DNA from: Maricaulis maris
GTDB taxonomy: Bacteria > Pseudomonadota > Alphaproteobacteria > Caulobacterales > Maricaulaceae
Assembly: GCF_003634045.1 (NCBI RefSeq)
Contig: NZ_RBIM01000007.1
Coordinates: forward strand, 124,001-188,000
Length of the DNA: 64,000 bases
Direction of reading: 5' to 3'
Part shown: positions 44,319 to 53,468 of the stretch, piece by piece
Layout: each line of letters starts with the position of its first letter
Numbering within the stretch: the first letter of the stretch is position 1
Notes under the pieces: model-generated
What the model was told of the DNA's origin: nothing
The model's input: the letters and a program-made list of their open reading frames with translations, nothing else
Databases searched by the model: none
Position numbers and translations under genes: made by a program

Positions 44319-45941
44319 CTACCGCGCCTGTCGGGATAGGTAGCGGGCCACGAAGATCATGGGAAGCAGGGCGACCAGCGGGATCAGGAGCGAGGGCAGG
44401 GCCGCCTCGCCCAGACGCTCATCGCTGGCGAAATTATGGGCGATGATGGCCAGTGTGTCGTAGTTGAACGGGCGCAGGATCATGGTCGCCGGCAATTCCT
44501 TGAGCACTTCGACGAAGACCAGCAGGCCGGCGGATGTGACCCCGGCCGCGATCAGCGGCCAGTGCACGGTGCGCACCCGGCGGCCGCGACTGGCGCCCAG
44601 AGTCCGTGCCGCGCCGTCCAGTGACGGTGTGACACGGGCGAGGGCGGTTTCGGCCGGGCTGATGGCGGCGGCGGCAAAGCGCGAAAGATAGGCAAAGACC
44701 AGCGCGCCGCCGGTGGCGGTCAGCAGGATCGGGAAGACCTCGCCGGTCAGGGCGCGCCAGGCCGGGTCGAGCAGGGCTTGTGTACCCGACAGGAGCGCGA
44801 TCACGCCGACGGCTGCGACGGCACCGGGCACGGCATAGCCGAGGCCGGCGGCGCGCGCGGCCAGTGTGGCGATGGCGGTGCGGCTGCGCAGGGCGTAGGC
44901 GGTGGCCAGTCCGAGCGCGGCGGCGATCACGGCGGTGATCAAGGCCAGTGTGAGCGAGTGCAGGCTGGCGGCGGCGAGGCCGGGCGCCGTATCGGTGTGC
45001 AGGGCCAGCCAGACGAGACGGCCGAGCGGAACGACCATGCCCAGCGCCAGCGGGGTCAGGCAGGCGAGCAGCGCCAGCAGGCCGTGACCGGCACCCAGTT
45101 GCAGGCGCGGTGCCGGCTTGTGGCGGCCGGCGGCATTGACGCTGCGGGCGCGGCGACGCTGGGCGCGCTCCAGCCCGAACACGAAAATCGCGATGACCAC
45201 GAGGACCAGCGACAGGCGGGCCGCGTCGACCAGCGAGCCGGCGCCGCTCCAGGCCCGGATCAGCCCGATCGACAGTGTCGGGGCGCCGAGATGCGAAACA
45301 GTGCCGTAGTCTGCCAGGCTTTCCATCACCACCAGCGCCAGGCCGGCGGCAATGGCCGGCCGTGCCATGGGCAGGGAGGTGCGCCAGAAGGCGGTCAGCG
45401 GCCCGGCTCCGAGCGTGCGGGCGGCGTGATAGGCGTCGGCGGACTGGCCGGCGAAGGTGTCGCGCGCCAGCAGGAAGACATAGGGGTAGAGCACGAGGGC
45501 AAACATCAGCCCGGCGCCCCAGCTGCCACGAATGGTCGGGAAGAGGCCACCGGTCATCGCCTGTAGCGGGCCACCGGCATGGCTGAGATCGAGCCAGGCA
45601 TAGGCGGCGACATAGGCGGGCACGGCGAGCGGCAGGATCAACACCCAGGCCAGTGTCCGGCGGCCGACAAATTCGGTGCGGGCGATCAGCCAGCCCAGCC
45701 CCGTCCCGATCAGCCCGGCCCCGCCGGCCGCGATCAGGGCGACAATGGCGGAGGTGGCCAGATAGGTCGGCAGGCGGGTGCCGGCGAGGTGTTGGAGATA
45801 GTCCCCGGTCTCACCGCTCAACGCGATCCAGGCGACCGCCAGGACCGGCGCCGCGCAGATCGCAGCCGCCAGCACTGCCAGGCCGATCGTGCGGCCTGGC
45901 AGGCGGACATGACTGCGCAGGAAATGCGCCGGTGCCGGCAT
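44319..45941 (-). CDS. Ferric iron ABC transporter permease (FbpB-like)
   Basis: This 540-residue permease is a fused double unit with about twelve membrane segments, as usual for FbpB/SfuB. Two EAA-type loops contact the ATPase: AARTLGAGPLTAFWRTSLPMARP near residue 190 and AARTLGASRGRRVRTVHWPLI near 450 (each given in part). It lies between the binding-protein and ATPase genes, with 2- to 22-base spacing, so the three form an operon. Confidence 0.92.
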   Translation of the reverse strand: MPAPAHFLRSHVRLPGRTIGLAVLAAAICAAPVLAVAWIALSGETGDYLQHLAGTRLPTYLATSAIVALIAAGGAGLIGTGLGWLIARTEFVGRRTLAWVLILPLAVPAYVAAYAWLDLSHAGGPLQAMTGGLFPTIRGSWGAGLMFALVLYPYVFLLARDTFAGQSADAYHAARTLGAGPLTAFWRTSLPMARPAIAAGLALVVMESLADYGTVSHLGAPTLSIGLIRAWSGAGSLVDAARLSLVLVVIAIFVFGLERAQRRRARSVNAAGRHKPAPRLQLGAGHGLLALLACLTPLALGMVVPLGRLVWLALHTDTAPGLAAASLHSLTLALITAVIAAALGLATAYALRSRTAIATLAARAAGLGYAVPGAVAAVGVIALLSGTQALLDPAWRALTGEVFPILLTATGGALVFAYLSRFAAAAISPAETALARVTPSLDGAARTLGASRGRRVRTVHWPLIAAGVTSAGLLVFVEVLKELPATMILRPFNYDTLAIIAHNFASDERLGEAALPSLLIPLVALLPMIFVARYLSRQAR

Positions 45942-45943
45942 GC

Positions 45944-46984
45944 TTATTGCCAGCCGACCCGGTCGAAAATGCGTTGGGCGGTCTCGTTATTGTCGCCCAG
46001 TTCGGAGACGTTCAGGCTGTCTTCGTTGAAGGGCAGCATGGCGGCCAGCGTCGGATTGTCCCAGCTCACATCGGTGCGCACCGGGATTTCATTCGTCATC
46101 TCGGCAAAGGCGCGCTGGGCGTCATCGCTGAAGAAGAACTCGATCAGCGTCCGGGCTTCTTCCGGGTGCGGCGCGTTGACCGCAATGCCGGCGCCGGAAA
46201 CATTGACGTGGGCGCCGGTTGTTTCCTGGTTGGGGAAGAACAGGGTCACCGCGGCGGCGGCGGCCTGGGCGGCCGGATCGTCGGAATTGACCATCATCGC
46301 GTAGTAATAATGGTTCAGGATGGCGACGTCGCACTCACCGGCGGCAATGCCGTTGATCTGGGTGCGGTCACCGCCCTGCGGCTCGCGGGCCATGTTGTCG
46401 ACAATGCCCTGGGCCCAGGCCTGGGCGTCCTCTTCACCCAGATGGGCAACGAGCGAGGCGAGCAGGGACTGGTTGTAGGCATTGCCGCTCTCGCGGACGC
46501 AGATACGGCCTTCCCAGCGCGGATCGGCGAGGTCTTCATAGGTCGCGATCTCGCCCGGCTGAACGCGGTCGTTCGAGTAGGCGATCACGCGGGAGCGCTT
46601 GGCAAAGCTGACCCAATAACCTTCCGGATCGATCAGGTTGGTCGGGATGTCGATGTCCAGATCAGAGAAGTCGGAGGCGGCGAACAGGCCGGCCTGCTCG
46701 GCCCGGTGCAGGCGGGCAGCGTCGACGGTGATGATGACATCGGCCGGGCTGCGCTCGCCATCGGCACGAACCCGTTCAATCAGTTGATCGCCACTGGCGG
46801 CGACCAGATTGACCTCGATGCCGGTCTGTTCGGTGAATGCGGCATAGATTGCGGCGTCGCTGGAATAATGGCGCGCGCTGTAGACATTGACGACACGGGC
46901 CGTGTCGCCGTCTTCAGTGGCCGGTTGGGAACAGGCTGCCAGCGCGGCGCTCGCCGCCAATGCGAGGAATTTCACGGATTTCAT
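45944..46984 (-). CDS. Ferric iron ABC transporter substrate-binding lipoprotein (FbpA/FutA-like)
   Basis: This 346-residue binding protein captures ferric iron in the periplasm. It has a lipoprotein signal (LALAASAALAAC, Cys18), then VNVYSARHYSSDAAIYAAF, typical of the FutA/FbpA group. Iron-ligand tyrosines are likely in NHYYYAMMV. It should be tethered to the inner membrane by the lipid, unlike the soluble FbpA of pathogens. It is the first gene of the operon, and a possible Fur site lies upstream. Confidence 0.92.
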   Translation of the reverse strand: MKSVKFLALAASAALAACSQPATEDGDTARVVNVYSARHYSSDAAIYAAFTEQTGIEVNLVAASGDQLIERVRADGERSPADVIITVDAARLHRAEQAGLFAASDFSDLDIDIPTNLIDPEGYWVSFAKRSRVIAYSNDRVQPGEIATYEDLADPRWEGRICVRESGNAYNQSLLASLVAHLGEEDAQAWAQGIVDNMAREPQGGDRTQINGIAAGECDVAILNHYYYAMMVNSDDPAAQAAAAAVTLFFPNQETTGAHVNVSGAGIAVNAPHPEEARTLIEFFFSDDAQRAFAEMTNEIPVRTDVSWDNPTLAAMLPFNEDSLNVSELGDNNETAQRIFDRVGWQ

Positions 46985-47017
46985 ATCACACCCATTCTGC
47001 TTGGTTGCCGACAGTCA

Positions 47018-47041
47018 TCTCATCAATGAGAATGCTTCGCA
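47018..47041. promoter_or_regulatory. Possible Fur/iron-regulator site
   Basis: Two overlapping inverted repeats, TCTCATcaATGAGA (47018-47031) and TGAGAAtgcTTCGCA (47027-47041, one mismatch), lie 34-57 bases before the ferric transporter operon. The TGAGAAT core resembles Fur-box half sites. The match is partial, and Irr or another regulator is possible. Confidence 0.4.
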
Positions 47042-47176
47042 AGAAATCCGTGCAGGCCGGGGCAGTGCCAAGGCGGCGCACCCCCTCCGCAGCGGCGGGA
47101 ATGGACAGAATCGCACTGCCGCAGTGGCGATCACAAGCGCGATTCTGGAGATCGTGACGGTAGGGAAGGTAGGAAA

Positions 47177-47251
47177 TGGTGGGCGATACTGGGATTGAAC
47201 CAGTGACCCCCTCGGTGTGAACGAGGTGCTCTCCCGCTGAGCTAATCGCCC
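47177..47251 (-). tRNA. tRNA-Val(CAC)
   Basis: The minus strand reads GGGCGATTAGCTCAGCGG from 47251, with acceptor stem GGGCGAT/ATCGCCC and T arm GGTTCAATCC. The anticodon stem CCTCG/CGAGG encloses TTCACAC, so the anticodon is CAC, decoding GUG valine. The CCA end is encoded at 47179-47177. No introns or gaps; all arms pair normally. Confidence 0.95.
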
Positions 47252-47502
47252 GGTGTTTCCGGAAAGCGACCGTATAAGCAGGCACTTCTAACCGGTCAAC
47301 TACGCGAGGAAGTTGAAGTGCAGATGTGTCTCGCCTCATGTGCGACAACTTGCCACACCGTCATGCTCTCGTCATATGGCCGTCCTGCCTATATCAGCCT
47401 CCCCCAAGCTGGAACGCGGCCGCAACGGCCCGTCCCGTCAATCACCAGATTGGACGCAATTCCCGGCCGAGGGAAGCTTCGGTCGAGTAGGAGGTTTTGT
47501 TC

Positions 47503-47721
47503 ATGAGTAATGATCTGTGCACGCCTGAAGGTGCGCGTCGTCTCAAAGCGCGTATTGAAGCCTATTGGGCCGAGCGCGGCTATGATGTTTCCGTGGATCT
47601 CGTGGAAGCCGGCTTCATGCCTGCCATGCGCTCTGCCCGCACGGATGTGCGCTCCAACCTCGTCAACGGCATGCCGACCCGCGCTGCCAATGATGCCGGT
47701 CGCGAGCGCCGCACGGCCTGA
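47503..47721 (+). CDS. Small conserved protein of unknown function
   Basis: This 72-residue protein begins SNDLCTPEGARRLKARIEAYW and has the core AERGYDVSVDLVEAGFMPA, then DVRSNLVNGMP. A perfect TAGGAGG site lies eight bases before the ATG, so it is probably well translated. I recall similar small alphaproteobacterial proteins, but no function. The 250 bases before it (47252-47502) hold no other gene, so it may have a long leader. It converges on the phosphatase gene, whose last base is adjacent to its stop. Confidence 0.8.
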   Translation: MSNDLCTPEGARRLKARIEAYWAERGYDVSVDLVEAGFMPAMRSARTDVRSNLVNGMPTRAANDAGRERRTA

Positions 47722-48411
47722 TCAGGTCGTGGTTCGCCACAGATCGGCGAGCGCCAGCGGTACATCGCTGAAGACATGAATGACCCGGCCGGCTCCCAAG
47801 GAGTCGGCCGGTCTTTCACTGTAGCCATAACTCATGACCACGCTGGGCAGGCCGGCTGCCTGCGCTGCCGCGACATCCGGCTCGCTGTCACCTATGAGTG
47901 CCGCGCGGCTGTATCCGGCGCCCAGCGCGTCCAGAACATGGTCGGCTGCCGGTTTCTTGGCGCTTGTCCGTTCCGGTCCGATGATGCGGTCGAAATAGCC
48001 GCTCAGACCCATCTCCCCGATCAGCATGTCCGACAGGGCTGAAGGTTTGTTGGTGCAGACCGACAGGCGGCTGCCTTGCGTCTTCAACCAGGCCAGCGTT
48101 TCCTCAACCCCGTCGAAGACCTTGCTGTGGGCGGCCACGTCCTGGCCGTAGATCTCGATCAACCGGGCGGTTGCGGCATCTGCATCCTCCAGCACCCGGC
48201 CCTGACGCGCATGGGCGCGCTCCAGCAGCGCGCGCGCGCCACGTCCCACCATGGCGCGGACTTCGTCCAGGGCCACGGCCTGCAGGCCCAGCGGACGGAT
48301 GACCGCATTGAGGGCGCGCAGCAGGTCGGGCGCGGTGTCGACCAGGGTGCCGTCCAGGTCAAAGGCGATCGCAGCGTCGGCAAACAGGGCGGCGTCACGG
48401 GAGTCGAGCAT
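47722..48411 (-). CDS. gph: Phosphoglycolate phosphatase
   Basis: This 229-residue HAD hydrolase dephosphorylates 2-phosphoglycolate. HAD motif I is AFDLDGTLVDTAPDLL (Asp18 nucleophile, Asp20), motif II is CTNKPS, Lys in SAKKPAAD, and motif III LIGDSEPDVAAAQAAG. The Gph-like cap between them fits the length. The start MLDSRDAALF is the first plausible ATG; the in-frame region upstream overlaps glmU antisense. The gene is divergent from glmU by 115 bases. Confidence 0.9.
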   Translation of the reverse strand: MLDSRDAALFADAAIAFDLDGTLVDTAPDLLRALNAVIRPLGLQAVALDEVRAMVGRGARALLERAHARQGRVLEDADAATARLIEIYGQDVAAHSKVFDGVEETLAWLKTQGSRLSVCTNKPSALSDMLIGEMGLSGYFDRIIGPERTSAKKPAADHVLDALGAGYSRAALIGDSEPDVAAAQAAGLPSVVMSYGYSERPADSLGAGRVIHVFSDVPLALADLWRTTT

Positions 48412-48526
48412 GATTTCAGGCCTTTGAGCGAGCAAAGCAGGAGAAGCTAGGTTACGCGCGCCGGAGCGATAGGCTATAGCGCTCGACAGGTCGAAACCGT
48501 CGATTCCACAGGACAAGGAAGCCGCA

Positions 48527-49885
48527 ATGTCCCGATCCCGCGCCGCCATCATCCTCGCCGCCGGCCAAGGCACGCGGATGAAGTCGAAAACGGTCAAGGT
48601 CCTGCACAAGGTCGGCGGTCGACCGATGCTGGACTGGGCCGTGGCCTTGGCCGCCGATTGCGGCGCCTCCGAGATTGTCACGGTCTGGGGTGCCCATTCG
48701 CCGGCCGTGCGGGATGCCGCCGAGGCACTGGGGACGCGCACCGCGCTGCAGGATCCACCCAAGGGCACCGGCCATGCCGTGCAGGCCGCGCGCGCCGCCC
48801 TGACCGACCTGACCGGCGATGCCATTGTCCTGTACGCCGACACGCCCCTGATCACCGCCGCGACCGTGGCGCGGGTCTTTGAGGCACTCGAGGGCGGCGC
48901 GTCGGTTGCCGTTCTGGGCTTCGAGCCGGAGGACCCGGCGGCCTATGGCCGGCTGATCACCAATGCCGATGGCGATCTCGACCGGATCGTCGAATACAAG
49001 GACGCCAATGAGGCCGAACGCGCCGTCGGCCTGGTCAATTCCGGCGTTCTGGCGGCGCCGGCGGACCTCCTGTTCGACCTGTTGGGCGAGGTCACCAATG
49101 ACAATGCCAATGGGGAATACTATCTCACCGACGTTGTCGGCCTGGCCCGCAAGCGCAGTCTGCGCGCCGCGGTGGTGGTCGCCGATGCCGACGAGGTGTT
49201 GGGCGTGAATTCCCGCGCCGACCTGGCTGAAGCGGAAGCAGCCTTCCAGGCGCGCATGCGTGCGCAGATGATGGCCGACGGCGTGACCCTGATCGCGCCG
49301 GAGACGGTTTTCTTCGCCCATGACACAAAGATCGAACGCGATGTGGTGATCGAACCCAATGTTGTGTTCGGCCCCGGCGTGGTGATCGAGGAGGACGTGG
49401 TCATCCACGCTCATTCCCATGTCGAAGGTGCGCATCTGAAACGTGGCGCCCATGCCGGACCCTTTGCACGGCTGCGCCCCGGCGCCGAGCTCGGCGAGGG
49501 CTCGAAAGTCGGCAATTTCGTCGAGATCAAGAAATCGCAGCTCGCAGAGGGCGCAAAAGTCTCCCACCTTACCTATATCGGCGATGCGTCGATCGGCGCG
49601 AACGCGAATATCGGAGCCGGCACCATCACCTGTAATTACGACGGATATGACAAGCATCGAACCGTGATCGGCGAGAATGCCTTCATCGGGTCGAACACCT
49701 GTCTCGTCGCGCCGGTCACGGTCGGGGCGGGCGCTTTCACGGCGACCGGAACCATTGTGACCGAGGATGTGCCCGCTGATGCGCTTGCGCTCGCCCGCAC
49801 GCCGCAAACCCACAAGCCGGGCTGGGCGGCCCGCTTCCACACCGCCAAGCAAGCCCGCAAGGCCAGAAAGGACAGCCAGACATGA
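48527..49885 (+). CDS. glmU: Bifunctional UDP-GlcNAc pyrophosphorylase/GlcN-1-P acetyltransferase
   Basis: This 452-residue enzyme makes UDP-GlcNAc for peptidoglycan and LPS. The uridylyltransferase half has ILAAGQGTRMKSKTVKVLHK and LYADTPLI, with NANGEYYLTDVV. The acetyltransferase half is a left-handed beta-helix with GPFARLRPGAELGEGSKVGN, CNYDGYDKHRTVIGENAFIG and GTIVTEDVP. AAGGA lies seven bases before the ATG. It heads a run of metabolic genes, and its stop overlaps gabD by four bases. Confidence 0.96.
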   Translation: MSRSRAAIILAAGQGTRMKSKTVKVLHKVGGRPMLDWAVALAADCGASEIVTVWGAHSPAVRDAAEALGTRTALQDPPKGTGHAVQAARAALTDLTGDAIVLYADTPLITAATVARVFEALEGGASVAVLGFEPEDPAAYGRLITNADGDLDRIVEYKDANEAERAVGLVNSGVLAAPADLLFDLLGEVTNDNANGEYYLTDVVGLARKRSLRAAVVVADADEVLGVNSRADLAEAEAAFQARMRAQMMADGVTLIAPETVFFAHDTKIERDVVIEPNVVFGPGVVIEEDVVIHAHSHVEGAHLKRGAHAGPFARLRPGAELGEGSKVGNFVEIKKSQLAEGAKVSHLTYIGDASIGANANIGAGTITCNYDGYDKHRTVIGENAFIGSNTCLVAPVTVGAGAFTATGTIVTEDVPADALALARTPQTHKPGWAARFHTAKQARKARKDSQT

Positions 49886-51351
49886 GTGTTACGGACCGTT
49901 TGAGCGACAAGAGCCTGTATCGCACCGACAGCTTCATTGATGGCCAATGGGTCAGCGGTGAGGGTGGTGTCGATGTGCTCAACCCGGCCAATAACGAGGT
50001 CATCGCGACGGTCGGTGATGTCGGCGAGGCTGGCGCGCGCAACGCGGTTGCGGCCGCGACGCGGGCCTTCGAGACCTGGAAGAAGGTCTCACCCTTCCAG
50101 CGCGCTGCCCTGTTGATGAAATGGCACAAGCTGATCCTGGAAAACGCCCAGGACCTGGCGACCCTGATCACCCTGGAAATGGGCAAGGTGAACAAGGAAG
50201 CGCAGGGCGAAGTCGTCTATGGTGCTTCATTCGTCGAATGGTCGGCCGAGGAAGCCAAGCGCGTCCATGGCGAAACCCTGTCGACGCCTTTCCCGGGCTC
50301 GCGCGGCTGGACTATCCGCCAGCCGATCGGCGTGGTCGGCTGTATTACGCCGTGGAATTTTCCGGTCGCCATGATCACCCGTAAATGTGCGCCGGCCCTG
50401 GCGGCGGGCTGCACCATGGTGATCAAGCCGGCACCGGAAACCCCGCTCTCGGCCCTGGCCCTGGCCGAGCTGGCCAAGCGCGCCGGCATTCCCGATGGCG
50501 TCTTCAACGTGGTCTGCGGCGATGCACCGGCGATCGGCGGCGTGCTGACCGGTTCCAGCGATGTTCGCATGGTCGGTTTCACCGGCTCGACGGCGGTCGG
50601 CAAATTGCTGATGAGCCAGGCCGCGTCGACGGTGAAACGCGTCGCGCTGGAACTGGGCGGCAATGCGCCCTTCATCGTGATGGATGATGCCGATATCGAG
50701 AAGGCGGCCGACGGCGTCATCGCCTCGAAATTCCGCGTCTCCGGCCAGACCTGCGTCTCGGCCAACCGCATCATCGCCCAGCCGGCCATTGCCGACAAAC
50801 TCGTCGCGGCGCTGGAAGCGCGCGTGTCCAGGCTGAAGGCTGGCGACGGCTTCGACAGCGAGACCACGGTCGGCCCGTTGATCCACATGACCGCCGTCGC
50901 CCGCGTCGACAAGCTGGTGCAACAGGCCCGCGAGGCGGGGGCCCGCATCGTCACCGGCGGCAAGCCGCTGACCGAGGAGCTGGGCGGCTCCTTCTACGCC
51001 CCGACCCTGATTGACGGCGGCGACCCGTCGATGGATGTGTCGTGCTCGGAAATTTTCGGACCGGTGGCCTCGGTCTACCGCGCCGAAACCGAGGCCGACA
51101 TCATCAAGCTGGCCAATGACACGCCCTTTGGTCTGGCCGCCTATATCTACACGCAGGATGTCGGCCGGGTGCACCGTCTGACCGAAGGCATCGAATACGG
51201 CATGATCGGCGTCAACGCGCCGATGGTCGGGGCCGCCTCAACACCCTTTGGCGGGGTCAAGGAAAGCGGTATTGGTCGCGAAGGCGGCAAATGGGGTGTC
51301 GAGGAGTTCACCGAACTCAAATATGTGCTGCTGGGTGGTGTCGACCAATGA
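49882..51351 (+). CDS. gabD: NAD(P)-dependent succinate-semialdehyde dehydrogenase
   Basis: This 489-residue aldehyde dehydrogenase of the GabD type oxidises succinate semialdehyde to succinate. Catalytic Cys is in SGQTCVSANRI, Glu in ALELGGNAPF, and the cofactor site has GCITPWNFP and GFTGSTAVGK. The ending FGGVKESGIGREGG is typical of GabD. The ATGA overlap with glmU and with rpiA places it in one transcript, although the pathways are unrelated. Confidence 0.92.
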   Translation: MSVTDRLSDKSLYRTDSFIDGQWVSGEGGVDVLNPANNEVIATVGDVGEAGARNAVAAATRAFETWKKVSPFQRAALLMKWHKLILENAQDLATLITLEMGKVNKEAQGEVVYGASFVEWSAEEAKRVHGETLSTPFPGSRGWTIRQPIGVVGCITPWNFPVAMITRKCAPALAAGCTMVIKPAPETPLSALALAELAKRAGIPDGVFNVVCGDAPAIGGVLTGSSDVRMVGFTGSTAVGKLLMSQAASTVKRVALELGGNAPFIVMDDADIEKAADGVIASKFRVSGQTCVSANRIIAQPAIADKLVAALEARVSRLKAGDGFDSETTVGPLIHMTAVARVDKLVQQAREAGARIVTGGKPLTEELGGSFYAPTLIDGGDPSMDVSCSEIFGPVASVYRAETEADIIKLANDTPFGLAAYIYTQDVGRVHRLTEGIEYGMIGVNAPMVGAASTPFGGVKESGIGREGGKWGVEEFTELKYVLLGGVDQ

Positions 51352-52049
51352 GCGCCGAACGCCAGAAGGCCCGCGCCGCAGCGGCTGCTCTCAACTATGT
51401 CGAAGACGGCATGACGCTGGGACTCGGTTCGGGCTCGACGGCAGAGATTTTCCTGCGCCTGCTCGGCGAGAAGGTGAAGGACGGCCTCAAGGTGCGCGGT
51501 GTTCCGACCTCGCAGCGCACGGCCGAGGTGGCGGTCGAGAATGGCGTGCCGCTGATCGATGTCGACCATGTCAATCAAATCTCGATCACCATTGACGGTG
51601 CCGATGAGGTTGATGGCCGTTTCCAGCTGATCAAGGGTGGCGGCGCCTGCCTGTTGCGCGAGAAGATCATCGCCAATGCCTCCGACCTGATGATTGTCAT
51701 GGTCGACGAGACCAAGCTGGTCTCGACCCTCGGCAAATTCCCGCTGCCGGTGGAGGTGGACCGTTTCGGGTTCTCGCTGACCGCCAAGCAGGTCTATGAG
51801 GCGCTGCGCAAGGTCGGCATCAAGTCACCGGATGTGCAGCTGCGCCGCAAGGGTGACGGGCTTGAGCCGCTGGTCACCGATGGCGGCAATTACATTCTTG
51901 ATTGTGCCTGCGAGGCTATCCCGGACGCTGGTGCCGTTGACCTGGCCCTGAAAGCGATCCCCGGTGTGGTCGAGCACGGCCTGTTCATCAATCTGGCTCG
52001 TGTCGTCATCGTCGGTGAGGACGGTGACGCCCGGGTGATGGAGCTTTAG
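51348..52049 (+). CDS. rpiA: Ribose-5-phosphate isomerase A
   Basis: This 233-residue RpiA interconverts ribose 5-phosphate and ribulose 5-phosphate. Conserved motifs are GMTLGLGSGSTAE, TIDGADEVDGRFQLIKGGG with the catalytic Asp/Lys region, and VTDGGNYILDC. ATG 51348 overlaps the gabD stop; the in-frame extension upstream is not needed. Glutathione reductase follows after 29 bases. Confidence 0.95.
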   Translation: MSAERQKARAAAAALNYVEDGMTLGLGSGSTAEIFLRLLGEKVKDGLKVRGVPTSQRTAEVAVENGVPLIDVDHVNQISITIDGADEVDGRFQLIKGGGACLLREKIIANASDLMIVMVDETKLVSTLGKFPLPVEVDRFGFSLTAKQVYEALRKVGIKSPDVQLRRKGDGLEPLVTDGGNYILDCACEAIPDAGAVDLALKAIPGVVEHGLFINLARVVIVGEDGDARVMEL

Positions 52050-52078
52050 GCTCTGTTGCACGCAACAAGGCAATTTGA

Positions 52079-53467
52079 ATGACCCAGTACGACTACGACC
52101 TCTTCGTCATCGGCGCCGGTTCCGGCGGTGTACGCGCGGCCCGGATGGCGAAACAGCATGGCGCGGCGCGGGTCGCCGTGGCCGAGGAATATCGGGTCGG
52201 CGGGACCTGTGTGATCCGCGGCTGCGTGCCGAAGAAACTGCTGGTCTATGCCAGCGAATTCGCCAAGACGTTCAAACTGGCGGAGAGCTATGGCTGGTCG
52301 GTCGGCGAGACCTCCTTCAGCTGGGAAAAGCTGATCGCTGCCAAGGATGCCGAGATCGATCGTCTGTCCGGCATCTACATGCGCAATCTCAACAATTCCG
52401 GTGTCGAGGTCATCGAGGACCGGGCGGTGTTCGAGGATGCCCACACCATCCGCCTGGTGAAGTCCGGCAAGACGATGACTGCCGACAAGATCCTGATCGC
52501 GGTTGGCGGCACACCCTATGTGCCGGAGATCGAGGGCGCCGAGCTGGGCATCACTTCGAACGAGGCTTTCCATCTGGAAGACCTGCCCAAACATGTCGTG
52601 ATCGCCGGCGGCGGCTATATCGCCTGTGAGTTCGCGCAGATCTTTGCCGGCATGGGCGCGGAGGTCTGTCAGGTCTATCGCGGCGATACCGTGTTGCGCG
52701 GCTTTGACGATGATGTGCGCAGCCATGTTCATGAGGAGCTGGTGCGCTCGGGCGTGCGGGTGGTCACCCACACGGTGTTCTCCAAGATTGAACAGCTGGA
52801 GGATGGCCGCAAGCGGGTCCATCTCGACAATGGCAATCATGTCGATACTGACGTCGTGATGTATGCGATCGGCCGCAATCCGCATGTCGACGGGTTGGGC
52901 GTGGACAAGGCCGGCGTGGCGCTCGATCCGAAGGGTGCGATCAAGGTCGATGCTTATTCCAAGACGTCGGCAGCCAATATCTACGCCGTCGGAGACGTCA
53001 CAAACCGGGTCAATCTGACGCCCGTGGCGATCCGCGAGGGCGCGGCCTTTGCGGCGACGGTGTTCGGTGACAAGCCGACGGCCTATGATCACGAAGACAT
53101 TGCGTCAGCGGTGTTTACACAGCCTCCTGTTGGCTCTGTCGGCCTCTCGGAGGCCGATGCGCGCAAAAAATTTGCACAAGTGGATGTTTACAAGACCTCG
53201 TTCCGGCCTATGAAACTATCCCTGACGCCCGATGCCTCGCGGATGTTGATGAAACTCGTCGTCGACGGGGAGACAGAGCGGGTGCTGGGCGTGCATATTG
53301 TCGGGCCGGATGCGCCTGAGATGATCCAGCTGGCCGGGATCGCCGTGAAGGCGGGCCTGACCAAGGATCAATACGATGCGGCCTGTGCCGTGCATCCGAC
53401 CAGTGCGGAAGAGCTGGTGACCATGAAGGAAAAATGGACACCGCCGGAGTTGAAAGCAGCTGAGTGA
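52079..53467 (+). CDS. gor: Glutathione-disulfide reductase
   Basis: This 462-residue flavoenzyme reduces oxidised glutathione with NADPH. The FAD site is [14 protein letters not shown], redox-active Cys44 and Cys49 in [18 protein letters not shown] site [23 protein letters not shown]-binding [14 protein letters not shown], and the C-terminal catalytic His in [10 protein letters not shown]. Compared with lipoamide dehydrogenases, the [10 protein letters not shown] form identifies it as glutathione reductase. It sits one base from the DAHP synthase gene. Confidence 0.94.
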   Translation: MTQYDYDLFVIGAGSGGVRAARMAKQHGAARVAVAEEYRVGGTCVIRGCVPKKLLVYASEFAKTFKLAESYGWSVGETSFSWEKLIAAKDAEIDRLSGIYMRNLNNSGVEVIEDRAVFEDAHTIRLVKSGKTMTADKILIAVGGTPYVPEIEGAELGITSNEAFHLEDLPKHVVIAGGGYIACEFAQIFAGMGAEVCQVYRGDTVLRGFDDDVRSHVHEELVRSGVRVVTHTVFSKIEQLEDGRKRVHLDNGNHVDTDVVMYAIGRNPHVDGLGVDKAGVALDPKGAIKVDAYSKTSAANIYAVGDVTNRVNLTPVAIREGAAFAATVFGDKPTAYDHEDIASAVFTQPPVGSVGLSEADARKKFAQVDVYKTSFRPMKLSLTPDASRMLMKLVVDGETERVLGVHIVGPDAPEMIQLAGIAVKAGLTKDQYDAACAVHPTSAEELVTMKEKWTPPELKAAE

Positions 53468-53468
53468 T

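Noticed and set aside
47177-47251. Possible integration site at tRNA-Val
   Set aside because: No integrase, no duplicated tRNA end and no phage genes lie beside it; the GTA cluster is 35 kb away.
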